This document shows positions 16,304 to 24,566 of a stretch of 56,720 bases of DNA, one piece after another. The position numbers and the translations under genes were made by a program. The first letter of the stretch is position 1, and each line of letters opens with the position of its first letter. The stretch comes from Acidobacteriota bacterium (GTDB lineage Bacteria > Acidobacteriota > Holophagae > Holophagales > Holophagaceae). The notes under the pieces are model-generated. The model ran no database searches. It was not told where the DNA came from and saw only the letters and a list, made by a program, of their open reading frames with translations. The DNA is taken from assembly GCA_021802985.1 (NCBI GenBank), contig JAJZQW010000005.1, positions 1-56,720 of the forward strand, read 5' to 3'.

Positions 16304-16840
16304 TCAGACCTTCTTGGTGGCGCGTTTCGCCGCGGCAGCCGCGGGCTTCTTGGCCGCGGGTTTGGCCGGCTTCTTGGCCCGGGGCTTGGCCTTCTTCTCG
16401 GGAAGCGCATCCGCCAGCCGCCAGGTTCGACTCTGCTGCTCGAAGGTGCGGATCTCCTCAAGGGTGATGCCCTTCAGGCAGTGGTGGATGTGGTCCCGCT
16501 CGGCGGTCCAGAAGGTGTGGGCGGGACAGGCCCGCTCGTCCGAGCATTCCGAGAAGCCCAGCAGGCACTTGTTCCGCCATTCGGATCCATCCACCGCCTC
16601 GGCGATGAGGTCCAGGGTGATCTCCTTGGCGGCCAGGGCCAGCACCACGCCGCCCTTGTTGCCGCGCTTGGCCATCACCAGGCCCACCTTGGCCAGCTTG
16701 TGGATCATCTTCGACAGATAGGGCCGGGGAAAGCCGGTGCGCGCGGCCACGTCCACCACCAGGGTGGGCTTGCCGCCCGGATCTTCCAGGCAGCTCATGG
16801 CGAGGACCGCGTAGCCGGAGGATTGGGACAAAGGAAGCAT
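16304..16840 (-). CDS. Rrf2-family Fe-S regulator with lysine/alanine-rich tail (third of three)
   Basis: A 178-residue protein (ATG at 16840, aligned to the paralogue's MLPLSQ start; a GTG two codons upstream is possible). Residues 1-135 are a normal Rrf2 regulator with cluster site C92-x6-C99-x5-C105-x2-H108. The last 30 or so residues are a basic tail of KPAKPAAKK-like repeats, similar to histone-H1-like bacterial proteins and unusual for Rrf2 regulators. It lies 107 bp downstream of the dihydroorotate-dehydrogenase-like gene on the same strand and has its own CRP-like site at 16917-16932. Confidence 0.9.
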   Translation of the reverse strand: MLPLSQSSGYAVLAMSCLEDPGGKPTLVVDVAARTGFPRPYLSKMIHKLAKVGLVMAKRGNKGGVVLALAAKEITLDLIAEAVDGSEWRNKCLLGFSECSDERACPAHTFWTAERDHIHHCLKGITLEEIRTFEQQSRTWRLADALPEKKAKPRAKKPAKPAAKKPAAAAAKRATKKV

Positions 16841-16875
16841 GGGCACCTGCGCAGGATGATATGGGGAGGCCGATG

Positions 16876-16891
16876 CAGAATAATAGACGAT
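16876..16891 (-). promoter_or_regulatory. AT-rich site shared with the PFOR promoter
   Basis: On the minus strand this reads as a GATCGTCTATTATTCTGC-like string. The PFOR promoter (21608-21624) has GACGATCTATTTATCAGC, with 12 of 18 positions the same. It may be an Rrf2 operator over a -10 element. Confidence 0.35.
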
Positions 16892-16916
16892 CTGGAGGTC
16901 GATCTCACTGAGGAGT

Positions 16917-16932
16917 TGTGATCAACCGCACA
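16917..16932 (-). promoter_or_regulatory. CRP-like site upstream of the third rrf2
   Basis: TGTGATCAACCGCACA matches TGTGA-N6-TCACA at nine of ten positions. It is centred about 84 bp before the rrf2 start. Confidence 0.55.
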
Positions 16933-16947
16933 AAGCGATCCTAGCCC

Positions 16948-17946
16948 TCAGGGTTTCCAGCCATTGAGGATCCGCATGTAATTCGCGCGCGTAAATGCCT
17001 GGGGATTGGGGCATTTCTGCAGACTCATGCTGCCCAGGGACTGCTGGAGGGATTCGTATTCATGCTCCTCCAGCCATTCGGCCAGCTCGGCCCGGACCTG
17101 GGACAGGCGTTCGGGGCCGTGGAGCAGGAGGGCGGAAACCATCTGTACGGCGCTGGCCCCGGCCATGACGCCCTTGAGGGCATCCAGGCCCGTATGCACC
17201 CCGCCCGTGACGGCCAGGCTGCCCTTGACGTGCCCATGGAGCACGGCCAGCCAACGGAGACGGAGCAGGAGATCCGAGGAGCCGGAGAGCTGGAGGCTCG
17301 GGACGGCCTCCAGGGCCTCCACGTCGATATCAGGCTGGTAGAAGCGGTTGAAGAGCACCAGGCCATCGGCACCGGCTGCCTCCAGCTCCACGGCGAAGTG
17401 GGCCAGCGACGAGAAGAAGGGCGAGAGCTTCACCGCCACGGGGATGTTCACCTCGGATTTCACGGCCCGGACGATATCCAGGGTACGTTTCTCCACGGCC
17501 GCGGCGGATTCGGCCGGATCCGTGGCCAGGTAGTAGACGTTCAGCTCCAGGGCGTCGGCGCCGGCCTCCTCCATGAGCTTCCCGTGGTGCAGCCAGCCGG
17601 CGGGGGTGATGCCGTTCAGGGAGGCGATGACCGGGACGGACACCGCCTTCTTGATGCGCCAGAGCTGTTCGAGGTATTTCTCGGGGCCCAGGCGGAACTC
17701 GTCCGGGTTGGGGAAGTAGGACAGGGCCTCCGCGTTGGACCCCGCGTGCAGCTCCATGTCCATGATGGTGCCCAGCGCTTCGCGGGTGATCTGCTCCTCG
17801 AAAAGCGAGTGCATCACGATGGCCGCGGCGCCCGCATCCTCCAGGCGCTTCACCATGTCCATGTCGTCGACCAGGGGCGAGGCGCCGACCATCAAAGGAT
17901 GCGGAAGCTTGAGGCCAAGGTAGGTGGTGGAGAGATCCATGGTCAT
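16948..17946 (-). CDS. Dihydroorotate dehydrogenase-like FMN protein paired with PFOR
   Basis: A 332-residue TIM-barrel protein of the PyrD superfamily (LPHPLMVGASPLVDD near the start, ALELNVYYLATDP, VAVKLSPFFSS, GGVHTGLDALKGVMAG). These non-biosynthetic PyrD-like proteins recur next to pyruvate:ferredoxin oxidoreductases. Their reaction is not established, but a flavin redox or electron-transfer role is plausible. The start overlaps the PFOR stop by four bases (ATGA), so the pair is translationally coupled. Confidence 0.9.
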   Translation of the reverse strand: MTMDLSTTYLGLKLPHPLMVGASPLVDDMDMVKRLEDAGAAAIVMHSLFEEQITREALGTIMDMELHAGSNAEALSYFPNPDEFRLGPEKYLEQLWRIKKAVSVPVIASLNGITPAGWLHHGKLMEEAGADALELNVYYLATDPAESAAAVEKRTLDIVRAVKSEVNIPVAVKLSPFFSSLAHFAVELEAAGADGLVLFNRFYQPDIDVEALEAVPSLQLSGSSDLLLRLRWLAVLHGHVKGSLAVTGGVHTGLDALKGVMAGASAVQMVSALLLHGPERLSQVRAELAEWLEEHEYESLQQSLGSMSLQKCPNPQAFTRANYMRILNGWKP

Positions 17947-20900
17947 TCTCCTTTGGCTTCCTGGCCCTTGGCGCCGACCGAGAGCTTGGCGAGTTGCTCG
18001 TAGACGGAGTAGCGGTTCGTGGTCTCGCGCTGGGCGGCCTCGAGCAGCTGCTTGAAGTGCTCGGGGTTCTGCTGCTCGACCATGCGGTAGCGCGTCTCGT
18101 TGCGGACGTACTGACCCAAGGGAATCTTCGGGGCCGGAGAGTCCATCTGCAGCGGCACTTCGCCCTGGTCGAGGCGGCGGGGATCGAAGCGGAAGAGCGG
18201 CCAGTGGCCGGAATCCACGGCCAGCTTCTGCTGTTCGGCGCCGAGGGACAGGTCGTAGCCGTGGGCGATGCAGTGGCTGTAGGCCAGGATGAGGCTGGGG
18301 CCGGGATAGGACTCGGCTTCCTGGAAGGCCTTCACGGTCTGGGCGTCCCGGGCACCGAAGGCCACCTTGGCGACGTAGATGCCGCCGTAGGTCATGGCGA
18401 TCATGCTCAGGTCCTTCTTGGGCAGGCTCTTGCCGGCGATGGCGAACTTGGCGCTGGCACCCATGGGCGTGGACTTCGAGGCCTGGCCGCCGGTGTTGGA
18501 GTAGACCTCCGTGTCGAGCACCAGCACGTTCACGTTGCGGCCGGAGGCAAGGACGTGGTCCAGGCCGCCGTAGCCGATGTCATAGGCCCAGCCGTCACCG
18601 CCGACGATCCAGATGCTCTTGTCCACCAGGTAGTCAGCGAGGTCGTTCAGGATCCGGGCCTCGGGATCAGCCAGGGCCACCAGCTTCTGCCGGAGGGCCA
18701 GGACCCGTTCGCGCTGGGCCTTGATGCCGGCCTCCGTGGCCTGGTTCGCGGTGGCGAGGCCGGCCACCAGCTCATCCCCGAGGCTGGGCGCCAGGCGGTG
18801 GAGCAGCTCCAGGGCGAATTCCTGGTGCTTGTCCACGGAGAGGCGCATGCCCAGGCCGAATTCCGCGTTGTCCTCGAAGAGGCTGTTGGCCCAGGCGGGG
18901 CCGCGGCCATCCTTGTTCACGGTGTAGGGCGTGGTGGGCAGGTTGCCGCCGTAGATGCTGGAGCAGCCCGTGGCATTGGCGATGAGGGTGCGGTCGCCGA
19001 AGAGCTGGGTGAGCAGCTTGAGGTAGGGCGTTTCGCCGCAGCCCGAGCAGGCGCCGCTGTATTCGAAGAGGGGCTCAAGGAACTGGGAGCCCTTCACGTC
19101 GAGCTTGACGGTGGTGCGATCCACTTCGGGCAGGTCGAGGAAGAAGCGGTAGTTGGCGGCCTCGGGCTCGCGGAGCGGAGCCTGGTCCACCATGTCGATG
19201 GCCTTGTGCTTGGGATTGCTCTTGTCCTTGACTGGGCAGACCGCCACGCAGAGCATGCAGCCGGTGCAGTCCTCGGGGGCCACCTGGAGGGTGTATTTCT
19301 GGCCCTTGTACTCGGCCCCCTTGTAGTCCACGGACTTGAAGGTGGCGGGGGCGTCCGAGAGCTCGGAGGGATCGTAGACCTTGGCGCGGATGGCGGCGTG
19401 GGGACAGGCCATCACGCACTTGTTGCACTGGATGCAGATGCCCGAATCCCACGCGGGGATTTCCAGGGCGATGTTGCGCTTCTCCCACTGGGTGGTGCCC
19501 AGGGGCCAGGTGCCATCCACGGGGAAGGCGCTGACGGGGAGCAGGTCGCCCTTGCCCTCCATCATCACGGCCGTGACGCGCTGGACGAAGTCGGGAGCCT
19601 CGGCGCTGACCGTGGGGGGCATCACCCGCAGCGCGCTGACGGTACCCGGCACCTTCACCTCGTAGAGGTGGGCCAGGGTGTGGTCCACGGCGGCGAAGTT
19701 CTGCTTCACGACCGCGTCGCCCTTCTTGCCATAGGTCTTCTTGATGGCCTTCTTGATCTGCTCGATGGCCTCCTCGCGGGGCAGCACACCGGAGATGGCG
19801 AAGAAGCAGGTCTGCATGATCGTGTTGATGCGCACGCCCATGCCCGTGGCCTTGGCCACATCGTAGGCGTCGATCACGAAGAACTTCAGCTTCTTGTCGA
19901 CGATGGACTGCTGGACCTCCCGGGGGAGGGAGTCCCACACCTGGTCCGCGCCGTGGGGCGTGTTCAGCAGGAAGGTGGCGCCGGGACCGGCGGCCTCGAG
20001 CATGTCGTACTTGTCGAGAAAGCTGGTCTGGTGGCAGGCGATGAAGTTCGCCTTGGTCACCAGGTAGGCGCTGCGGATGGGTCGGGGCCCGAAGCGCAGA
20101 TGGCTGATGGTGATGGCGCCGGACTTCTTGGAGTCATAGACGAAGTAGCCCTGGCCGTAGTTGGAGGTCTCCTCGGCGATGATCTTGATGGAGTTCTTGT
20201 TCGCGCCCACCGTGCCATCCGCGCCCAGGCCGAAGAAGAGGGCGCGGGTGACATCCGCCGGTTCCACGTCGAAGGCGGGGTCGTAGGTCAGCGAGCTGTG
20301 GCTAATATCGTCCACGATGCCCACGGTGAAGTGGTTCTTCGGGTGGGCCAGGGCCAGGTTGTCGAAGACCGCCTTGACCATGGCCGGCGTGAACTCCTTG
20401 GAGGAAAGGCCGTACCGGCCGCCCACGACCACGGGATCGAGGGTGGTGTGCCCTTCCTCGCGGCCCTGGCGCAGGGCGGCGATCACATCCAGGTGCAGGG
20501 GATCCGCGGGGGCGCCGGGCTCCTTGCAGCGGTCCAGCACGGCCAGCTTCTTGACGGAGGCGGGCAGGGCGCGGACGAATTCCGCGATGGCGAGGGGCCG
20601 GTAGAGGTGGACCTTGAGGACGCCCACCTTCTCGTTCTGCTTCTGGGCCCATTCCACGTATTCGTGGGTGGTATCGCAGCCCGACCCCATGATGACCAGC
20701 ACGCGCTCGGCCTCCGGATGGCCGAAGTAGTCGTAGAGCCGGTACTGGCGGCCGGTGAGCTGGGCGAAACGATCCATCTCCTGCTGCACGATGGCGGGGA
20801 AGGCCTCGTAGTAGGGCGTGCAGGCCTCGCGGGCCTGGAAGAAGGTGTCGGGATTCTGAGCCGTGCCCCGCAGGACCGGATGATCTGGCGTGAGCGCCAT

Positions 20901-21530
20901 CTTCCGGAAGGAGGCCACCAGTTCATCGGGAACCATGACCTTGAGGTCCTCGTCGGTCAGTTCCTCGATCTTGGCGATCTCGTGGCTGGTGCGGAAGCCA
21001 TCGAAGAAGTGCAGGATGGGCACCCGGCCCCGGAGCGTGGCGGCGTGCGCGATGGCGGCGAAGTCATGGGCCTGCTGCACGCTGACCGAGGACAGCATGG
21101 AGAACCCGGTCGGCCGGCAGGACATCACGTCCGAGTGGTCGCCGAAGATGCTCAGGGCATGCGTGGCCAGGGTGCGTGCGGTCACGTGCATGCAGAAGGG
21201 CGTCAGCTCCCCGGCGATCTTGTACATGTTGGGGATCATCAACAGCAGGCCCTGGGACGCCGTGAAGGTCGTCGTCAGGCTGCCGGCCTGGAGGGATCCG
21301 TGGACCGCGCCGGCGGCCCCACCCTCGGACTGCATCTCGATGACCGAGGGGATGGTCTTCCAGATGTTGACCTTGCCCTGGGAGCTCCACTCGTCCGCCC
21401 ACTCGCCCATGTTCGAGGAGGGCGTGATCGGGTAGATGGCGATGACCTCGCTGACGCGGTGGGCGACCGAGGCCGTGGCCTCGTTCCCATCCAGGGTGCG
21501 CATGCGTCGGTTGCTCGTGGCTGGGCTCAT
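17943..21530 (-). CDS. nifJ: Pyruvate:ferredoxin (flavodoxin) oxidoreductase
   Basis: A 1195-residue single-chain PFOR that splits pyruvate with CoA into acetyl-CoA, CO2 and two low-potential electrons. Domain order is standard. The pyrimidine-binding N-terminus (TLDGNEATASVAHRVSE, YPITPSSNMGEWAD) is followed by the gamma-like domain (FFGLGADGTVGANKNSIKI). Next come two ferredoxin clusters (CIQCNKCVMACP and CTGCMLCVAVCP), then the TPP domain with its proximal cluster cysteines (CSGCGETPYLKL, GDGWAYDIGYGGLDH, NTGGQASKSTPMG). GGAGGAG precedes the ATG. It lies downstream of the Nfn fusion and upstream of the coupled PyrD-like gene. Confidence 0.97.
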   Translation of the reverse strand: MSPATSNRRMRTLDGNEATASVAHRVSEVIAIYPITPSSNMGEWADEWSSQGKVNIWKTIPSVIEMQSEGGAAGAVHGSLQAGSLTTTFTASQGLLLMIPNMYKIAGELTPFCMHVTARTLATHALSIFGDHSDVMSCRPTGFSMLSSVSVQQAHDFAAIAHAATLRGRVPILHFFDGFRTSHEIAKIEELTDEDLKVMVPDELVASFRKMALTPDHPVLRGTAQNPDTFFQAREACTPYYEAFPAIVQQEMDRFAQLTGRQYRLYDYFGHPEAERVLVIMGSGCDTTHEYVEWAQKQNEKVGVLKVHLYRPLAIAEFVRALPASVKKLAVLDRCKEPGAPADPLHLDVIAALRQGREEGHTTLDPVVVGGRYGLSSKEFTPAMVKAVFDNLALAHPKNHFTVGIVDDISHSSLTYDPAFDVEPADVTRALFFGLGADGTVGANKNSIKIIAEETSNYGQGYFVYDSKKSGAITISHLRFGPRPIRSAYLVTKANFIACHQTSFLDKYDMLEAAGPGATFLLNTPHGADQVWDSLPREVQQSIVDKKLKFFVIDAYDVAKATGMGVRINTIMQTCFFAISGVLPREEAIEQIKKAIKKTYGKKGDAVVKQNFAAVDHTLAHLYEVKVPGTVSALRVMPPTVSAEAPDFVQRVTAVMMEGKGDLLPVSAFPVDGTWPLGTTQWEKRNIALEIPAWDSGICIQCNKCVMACPHAAIRAKVYDPSELSDAPATFKSVDYKGAEYKGQKYTLQVAPEDCTGCMLCVAVCPVKDKSNPKHKAIDMVDQAPLREPEAANYRFFLDLPEVDRTTVKLDVKGSQFLEPLFEYSGACSGCGETPYLKLLTQLFGDRTLIANATGCSSIYGGNLPTTPYTVNKDGRGPAWANSLFEDNAEFGLGMRLSVDKHQEFALELLHRLAPSLGDELVAGLATANQATEAGIKAQRERVLALRQKLVALADPEARILNDLADYLVDKSIWIVGGDGWAYDIGYGGLDHVLASGRNVNVLVLDTEVYSNTGGQASKSTPMGASAKFAIAGKSLPKKDLSMIAMTYGGIYVAKVAFGARDAQTVKAFQEAESYPGPSLILAYSHCIAHGYDLSLGAEQQKLAVDSGHWPLFRFDPRRLDQGEVPLQMDSPAPKIPLGQYVRNETRYRMVEQQNPEHFKQLLEAAQRETTNRYSVYEQLAKLSVGAKGQEAKGE

Positions 21531-21607
21531 GGGTGGCTCCTCCCGGGATCCGCGGGGGTACGGTCCCGGAGATGGTGGTCGGGACAGTTAACTGGTGGAG
21601 ATGATAG

Positions 21608-21624
21608 CTGATAAATAGATCGTC
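21608..21624 (-). promoter_or_regulatory. AT-rich putative Rrf2 site in the PFOR promoter
   Basis: On the plus strand this reads CTGATAAATAGATCGTC, which shares CTGAT..ATAGA with the perfect dyad at 9924-9940. It is about 80 bp before the PFOR start, in the 111-bp gap after the Nfn fusion. Confidence 0.4.
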
Positions 21625-21641
21625 TTGGTCCGATCCGTGAC

Positions 21642-24413
21642 TCAGGACACGGGGACGGGCTCGCCCATCAGCCGGTGGTGGATGGCCGCCGCCGCACGGC
21701 GGCCCTGGCCCATGGCCAGGATCACGGTGGCGCCGCCAGTGATGACGTCACCGCCGGCGAAGACGCCCGGCAGGGAGGTCTCGCCGGTCTCGTTGTCCAC
21801 CACCACCACGCCGCCCTTGAGGGTCTTGAGGCCCTTGTCGGTCTGGGCGATGAGGGGGTTCACGTCGAAGCCCAGCGCCACCACGAGGGTCTCGCAGGGG
21901 ATCATGATCCGTTCATCGGTCATCTTGGGGCTGCGGCGGCCATCGGGGCCGGGTTCGCCCAGTTCCATGACGGCGCATTCGGCGTGGGTCATCCAGCCCT
22001 TCTCGTTGCCGAGGAGCTGCACGGGGGTGGTGAGGAACTTGAACTCCACGCCCTCTTCCATGGCGTGCTCCAGCTCCTCCTTGCGGGCGGTGGACTCCTT
22101 GACGGTGCGGCGGTAGACCACGGTCACATGCTCGGCACCCATGCGGCGGGCCGCGCGGGCGGCGTCCATGGCGGTGTTGCCCGCGCCCACGATGATGACG
22201 TTCTTCCCGACCGTGACGGGGGTGGTGTATTCGGGAAACAGGTCGGCGCGCATGAGGTTGATGCGCGTGAGGAACTCGTTGGCGGTGTAGACGCCCTTAA
22301 ACTCCTCGCCCGGAATGCCCATCATCTTGGGCAGGCCCGCGCCGGTGCCCATGAAGATGGCATCGTTCTCCTTGCGGAGATCCTCGAGGGTCATGCTGCG
22401 GCCCACCAGGGTATTCATGACGAACGTCACGCCCAGGCGGCGCAGGGTGTCCACTTCCTGGTCCACGATCTTGTTGGGCAGGCGGAATTCGGGAATGCCG
22501 TAGAGCATCACGCCGCCCGGCTTGTGGAGGGCGTCATAGACCGTGACCCGGTGCCCCTTCTTGACGAGCTCACCCGCGACGGTGAGGCCCGCGGGACCGG
22601 CCCCGACCACGGCCACGGTCTTCCCGGTGGCCGGCTCGACCGGCGGCAGTTCCTGGGAGCCCAGCATGCTGTCGCTGGCGAACCGCTCCAGGCGCCCGAT
22701 GGAGACGGGCAGGCCCTTGATGCCCACCACGCACTTGATCTCGCACTGCTTCTCCTGGGGGCAGACGCGGCCGCAGACCGAGCCCAGCGAGGAGCTCTGC
22801 TTGATGACCCGTGCGGCGGCCTGGGGATCGTCGTTGACGATCTGCTGCAGGAAGGCCGGGATGTCGATGCTCACCGGGCAGCCCTCGATGCAGGCCGGGT
22901 GCTTGCACATGATGCAGCGGGCCGCCTCGAGTTTCGCCTGCTCGGGCGAGAGGCCCAGGCTGACCTCGTCGAAGTTGCACACGCGCAGCTCCGGCGGCTG
23001 GCAGGCCATCTCCTGGCGAGGGATCTTCATCTTCTGGCTGGGCTTGATGGCCTTCAGGTCGAGGTTCTTCCAGTCCAGGTCCGTGACGGGCTCATTGAGG
23101 TACTTGGTGTAGTCCACGGGGCCAGTGGCGGCCATCCGGCCGATCTTGCACTCGCTGGGGTCGCACTGCTCTTCCGCCTTGTACCAGTCCGAGCGCATGC
23201 GGAGCATGTTGAAGTCCACCTTGTGCCCGTCGAAGTCAGGGCCGTCGAAGCAGGCGAACTTGGTCTCGCCCCCCACGGAGACGCGGCAGCCGCCGCACAT
23301 GCCCGTGCCGTCCACCATGAGGGCGTTGAGGCTCACCAGGGTGAAGATGCCGTGGGGCTTCGTCAGGTCCGAGACCGCCCGCATCATGGGCAGGGGGCCC
23401 ACAGCCACCACCTCAGCGATGGGTTCGCGGGCGATGATGTCCTTGAGGGCGTCGGTGACGAGGCCCTTCCGGCCCAGGGTGCCGTCATCGGTGGTGACGA
23501 TCAGTTCCGCGGAGGCCGCGCCGAGCTCCTCCGTGAGCAGCACGCGCTCCTTGCTGCGGCCGCCCAGGATCGTGATGACCCGGCGGCCCTGGGCATGGAG
23601 TTCCTCGGCTGCGGGCAGGATGGCCGCGGAACCGTAGCCGCCGGCCATGAGGACGATGGTGCCCGTTTCCACCAGCTCGGTGGGGGTGCCCATGGGACCC
23701 GCCACGGCAAAGAGCCGGTCGCCGGCGCTGAGGCGGCCCATGGCCTTCGTGGTGGCGCCCACCTCCTGCATGATGAAGTGGATGTAGCCCTTCCGCGCGT
23801 CGCCGCCCGCCAGGGTGAGGGGGATGCGCTCGCTCTCGGGGAAGGGGGCGACCATGAAGAACTGGCCGGGCTTGCGGCCGCGGGCCACCTGGGGGGCCTG
23901 CACGATGAAGGACCAGGTCTCAGGGGCGATGAGCTTCTTCTCCAGGATCAGGTAGCCGTCCTGGGTCTCGGCGTCGGAGGCGTAGAGGGACTTGCCCTTG
24001 AGAAGGGGCAGCATGAGCTGTTCCTCCGCCTCGATGTGGTCGCGCACCAGGTCCACCAGCCGCTGGCCCAGCAGGGTGAGGGACTTGGGGGCCCGGGCCT
24101 GGCCCTCGTCGATCTCGGAGAGGAGCTGGAGGGTGAGATCCCACATCTGGCGGTGGTCCTCGAAGAGCCGCTGGTAGAGGGCCTCGGCCCCGATCTCCTC
24201 AAGCAGGGGGAACAGCTCGCGCTCTTCGGCCTCGTTGTGGGGCCGGAGCACCTCGTAGACCCAGCGGGCCCCCTCATCGACCCCCTTCCAGTCGCCTGCC
24301 CCCAGGGCCGTGGCCATGCGGGTGAGCCGCTCCATGGCTTCGGCATGGGTGGCGTGCCAGGTCGGGGTCGGCAGGTTCTCAGGGGTGAGCAGGTGGGTGG
24401 CCGAGTCGGACAT
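21642..24413 (-). CDS. Hemerythrin-NfnA-NfnB fusion (NADH-dependent ferredoxin:NADP+ oxidoreductase)
   Basis: A 923-residue three-part protein. Residues about 15-145 form a hemerythrin-type HHE domain with the diiron-type motifs HNEAEERELFPLLE, EDHRQ and DHIEAEEQLMLPLL. Residues about 160-420 are NfnA-like, with a flavin/NAD reductase fold and a [2Fe-2S] site of three Cys plus a nearby Asp (VDGTGMCGGCRV, FACFDG). The rest is NfnB/GltA-like, with CIMCKHPACIEGCP and CGRVCPQEKQCEIKC clusters and two nucleotide folds (VAVVGAGPAGLTVAG, VIIVGAGNTAMDAA). Nfn makes NADPH by electron bifurcation or confurcation from NADH and ferredoxin. Nfn subunits are usually separate, and a hemerythrin front end is unexpected. 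GGAGG five bases before the ATG at 24413 sets the start. Confidence 0.88.
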   Translation of the reverse strand: MSDSATHLLTPENLPTPTWHATHAEAMERLTRMATALGAGDWKGVDEGARWVYEVLRPHNEAEERELFPLLEEIGAEALYQRLFEDHRQMWDLTLQLLSEIDEGQARAPKSLTLLGQRLVDLVRDHIEAEEQLMLPLLKGKSLYASDAETQDGYLILEKKLIAPETWSFIVQAPQVARGRKPGQFFMVAPFPESERIPLTLAGGDARKGYIHFIMQEVGATTKAMGRLSAGDRLFAVAGPMGTPTELVETGTIVLMAGGYGSAAILPAAEELHAQGRRVITILGGRSKERVLLTEELGAASAELIVTTDDGTLGRKGLVTDALKDIIAREPIAEVVAVGPLPMMRAVSDLTKPHGIFTLVSLNALMVDGTGMCGGCRVSVGGETKFACFDGPDFDGHKVDFNMLRMRSDWYKAEEQCDPSECKIGRMAATGPVDYTKYLNEPVTDLDWKNLDLKAIKPSQKMKIPRQEMACQPPELRVCNFDEVSLGLSPEQAKLEAARCIMCKHPACIEGCPVSIDIPAFLQQIVNDDPQAAARVIKQSSSLGSVCGRVCPQEKQCEIKCVVGIKGLPVSIGRLERFASDSMLGSQELPPVEPATGKTVAVVGAGPAGLTVAGELVKKGHRVTVYDALHKPGGVMLYGIPEFRLPNKIVDQEVDTLRRLGVTFVMNTLVGRSMTLEDLRKENDAIFMGTGAGLPKMMGIPGEEFKGVYTANEFLTRINLMRADLFPEYTTPVTVGKNVIIVGAGNTAMDAARAARRMGAEHVTVVYRRTVKESTARKEELEHAMEEGVEFKFLTTPVQLLGNEKGWMTHAECAVMELGEPGPDGRRSPKMTDERIMIPCETLVVALGFDVNPLIAQTDKGLKTLKGGVVVVDNETGETSLPGVFAGGDVITGGATVILAMGQGRRAAAAIHHRLMGEPVPVS

Positions 24414-24488
24414 GGACGCCTCCAGATCTCTCCAGCATGGCCCGTGCGGTCCGCATTTTCTGTGTCTAAATACTAAACAAGGAGCACT

Positions 24489-24504
24489 TGTGATCCAGGG
24501 CACA
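24489..24504 (-). promoter_or_regulatory. CRP-like site upstream of the Nfn fusion
   Basis: TGTGATCCAGGGCACA matches TGTGA-N6-TCACA at nine of ten positions. It is centred about 83 bp before the start codon, with an AT-rich -10-like stretch (TAGTAT on the minus strand) downstream at 24470-24475. Confidence 0.55.
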
Positions 24505-24566
24505 GAGCATTGCCACCACACGGTTTACCAAAGCCTGATCTATGCGCGTTTGCCTATCCGAGCATT

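Noticed and set aside
17994..21611. Long plus-strand open frame opposite PFOR (over 1200 codons)
   Set aside because: Mirror of a GC-rich gene in the opposite frame. Its translation is Gly/His/Leu-rich low complexity with no family motifs, while the minus strand encodes a full PFOR.
21637..21652. Seventh CRP-like site near the end of the Nfn gene
   Set aside because: Only about seven of ten positions match and it overlaps the coding end.
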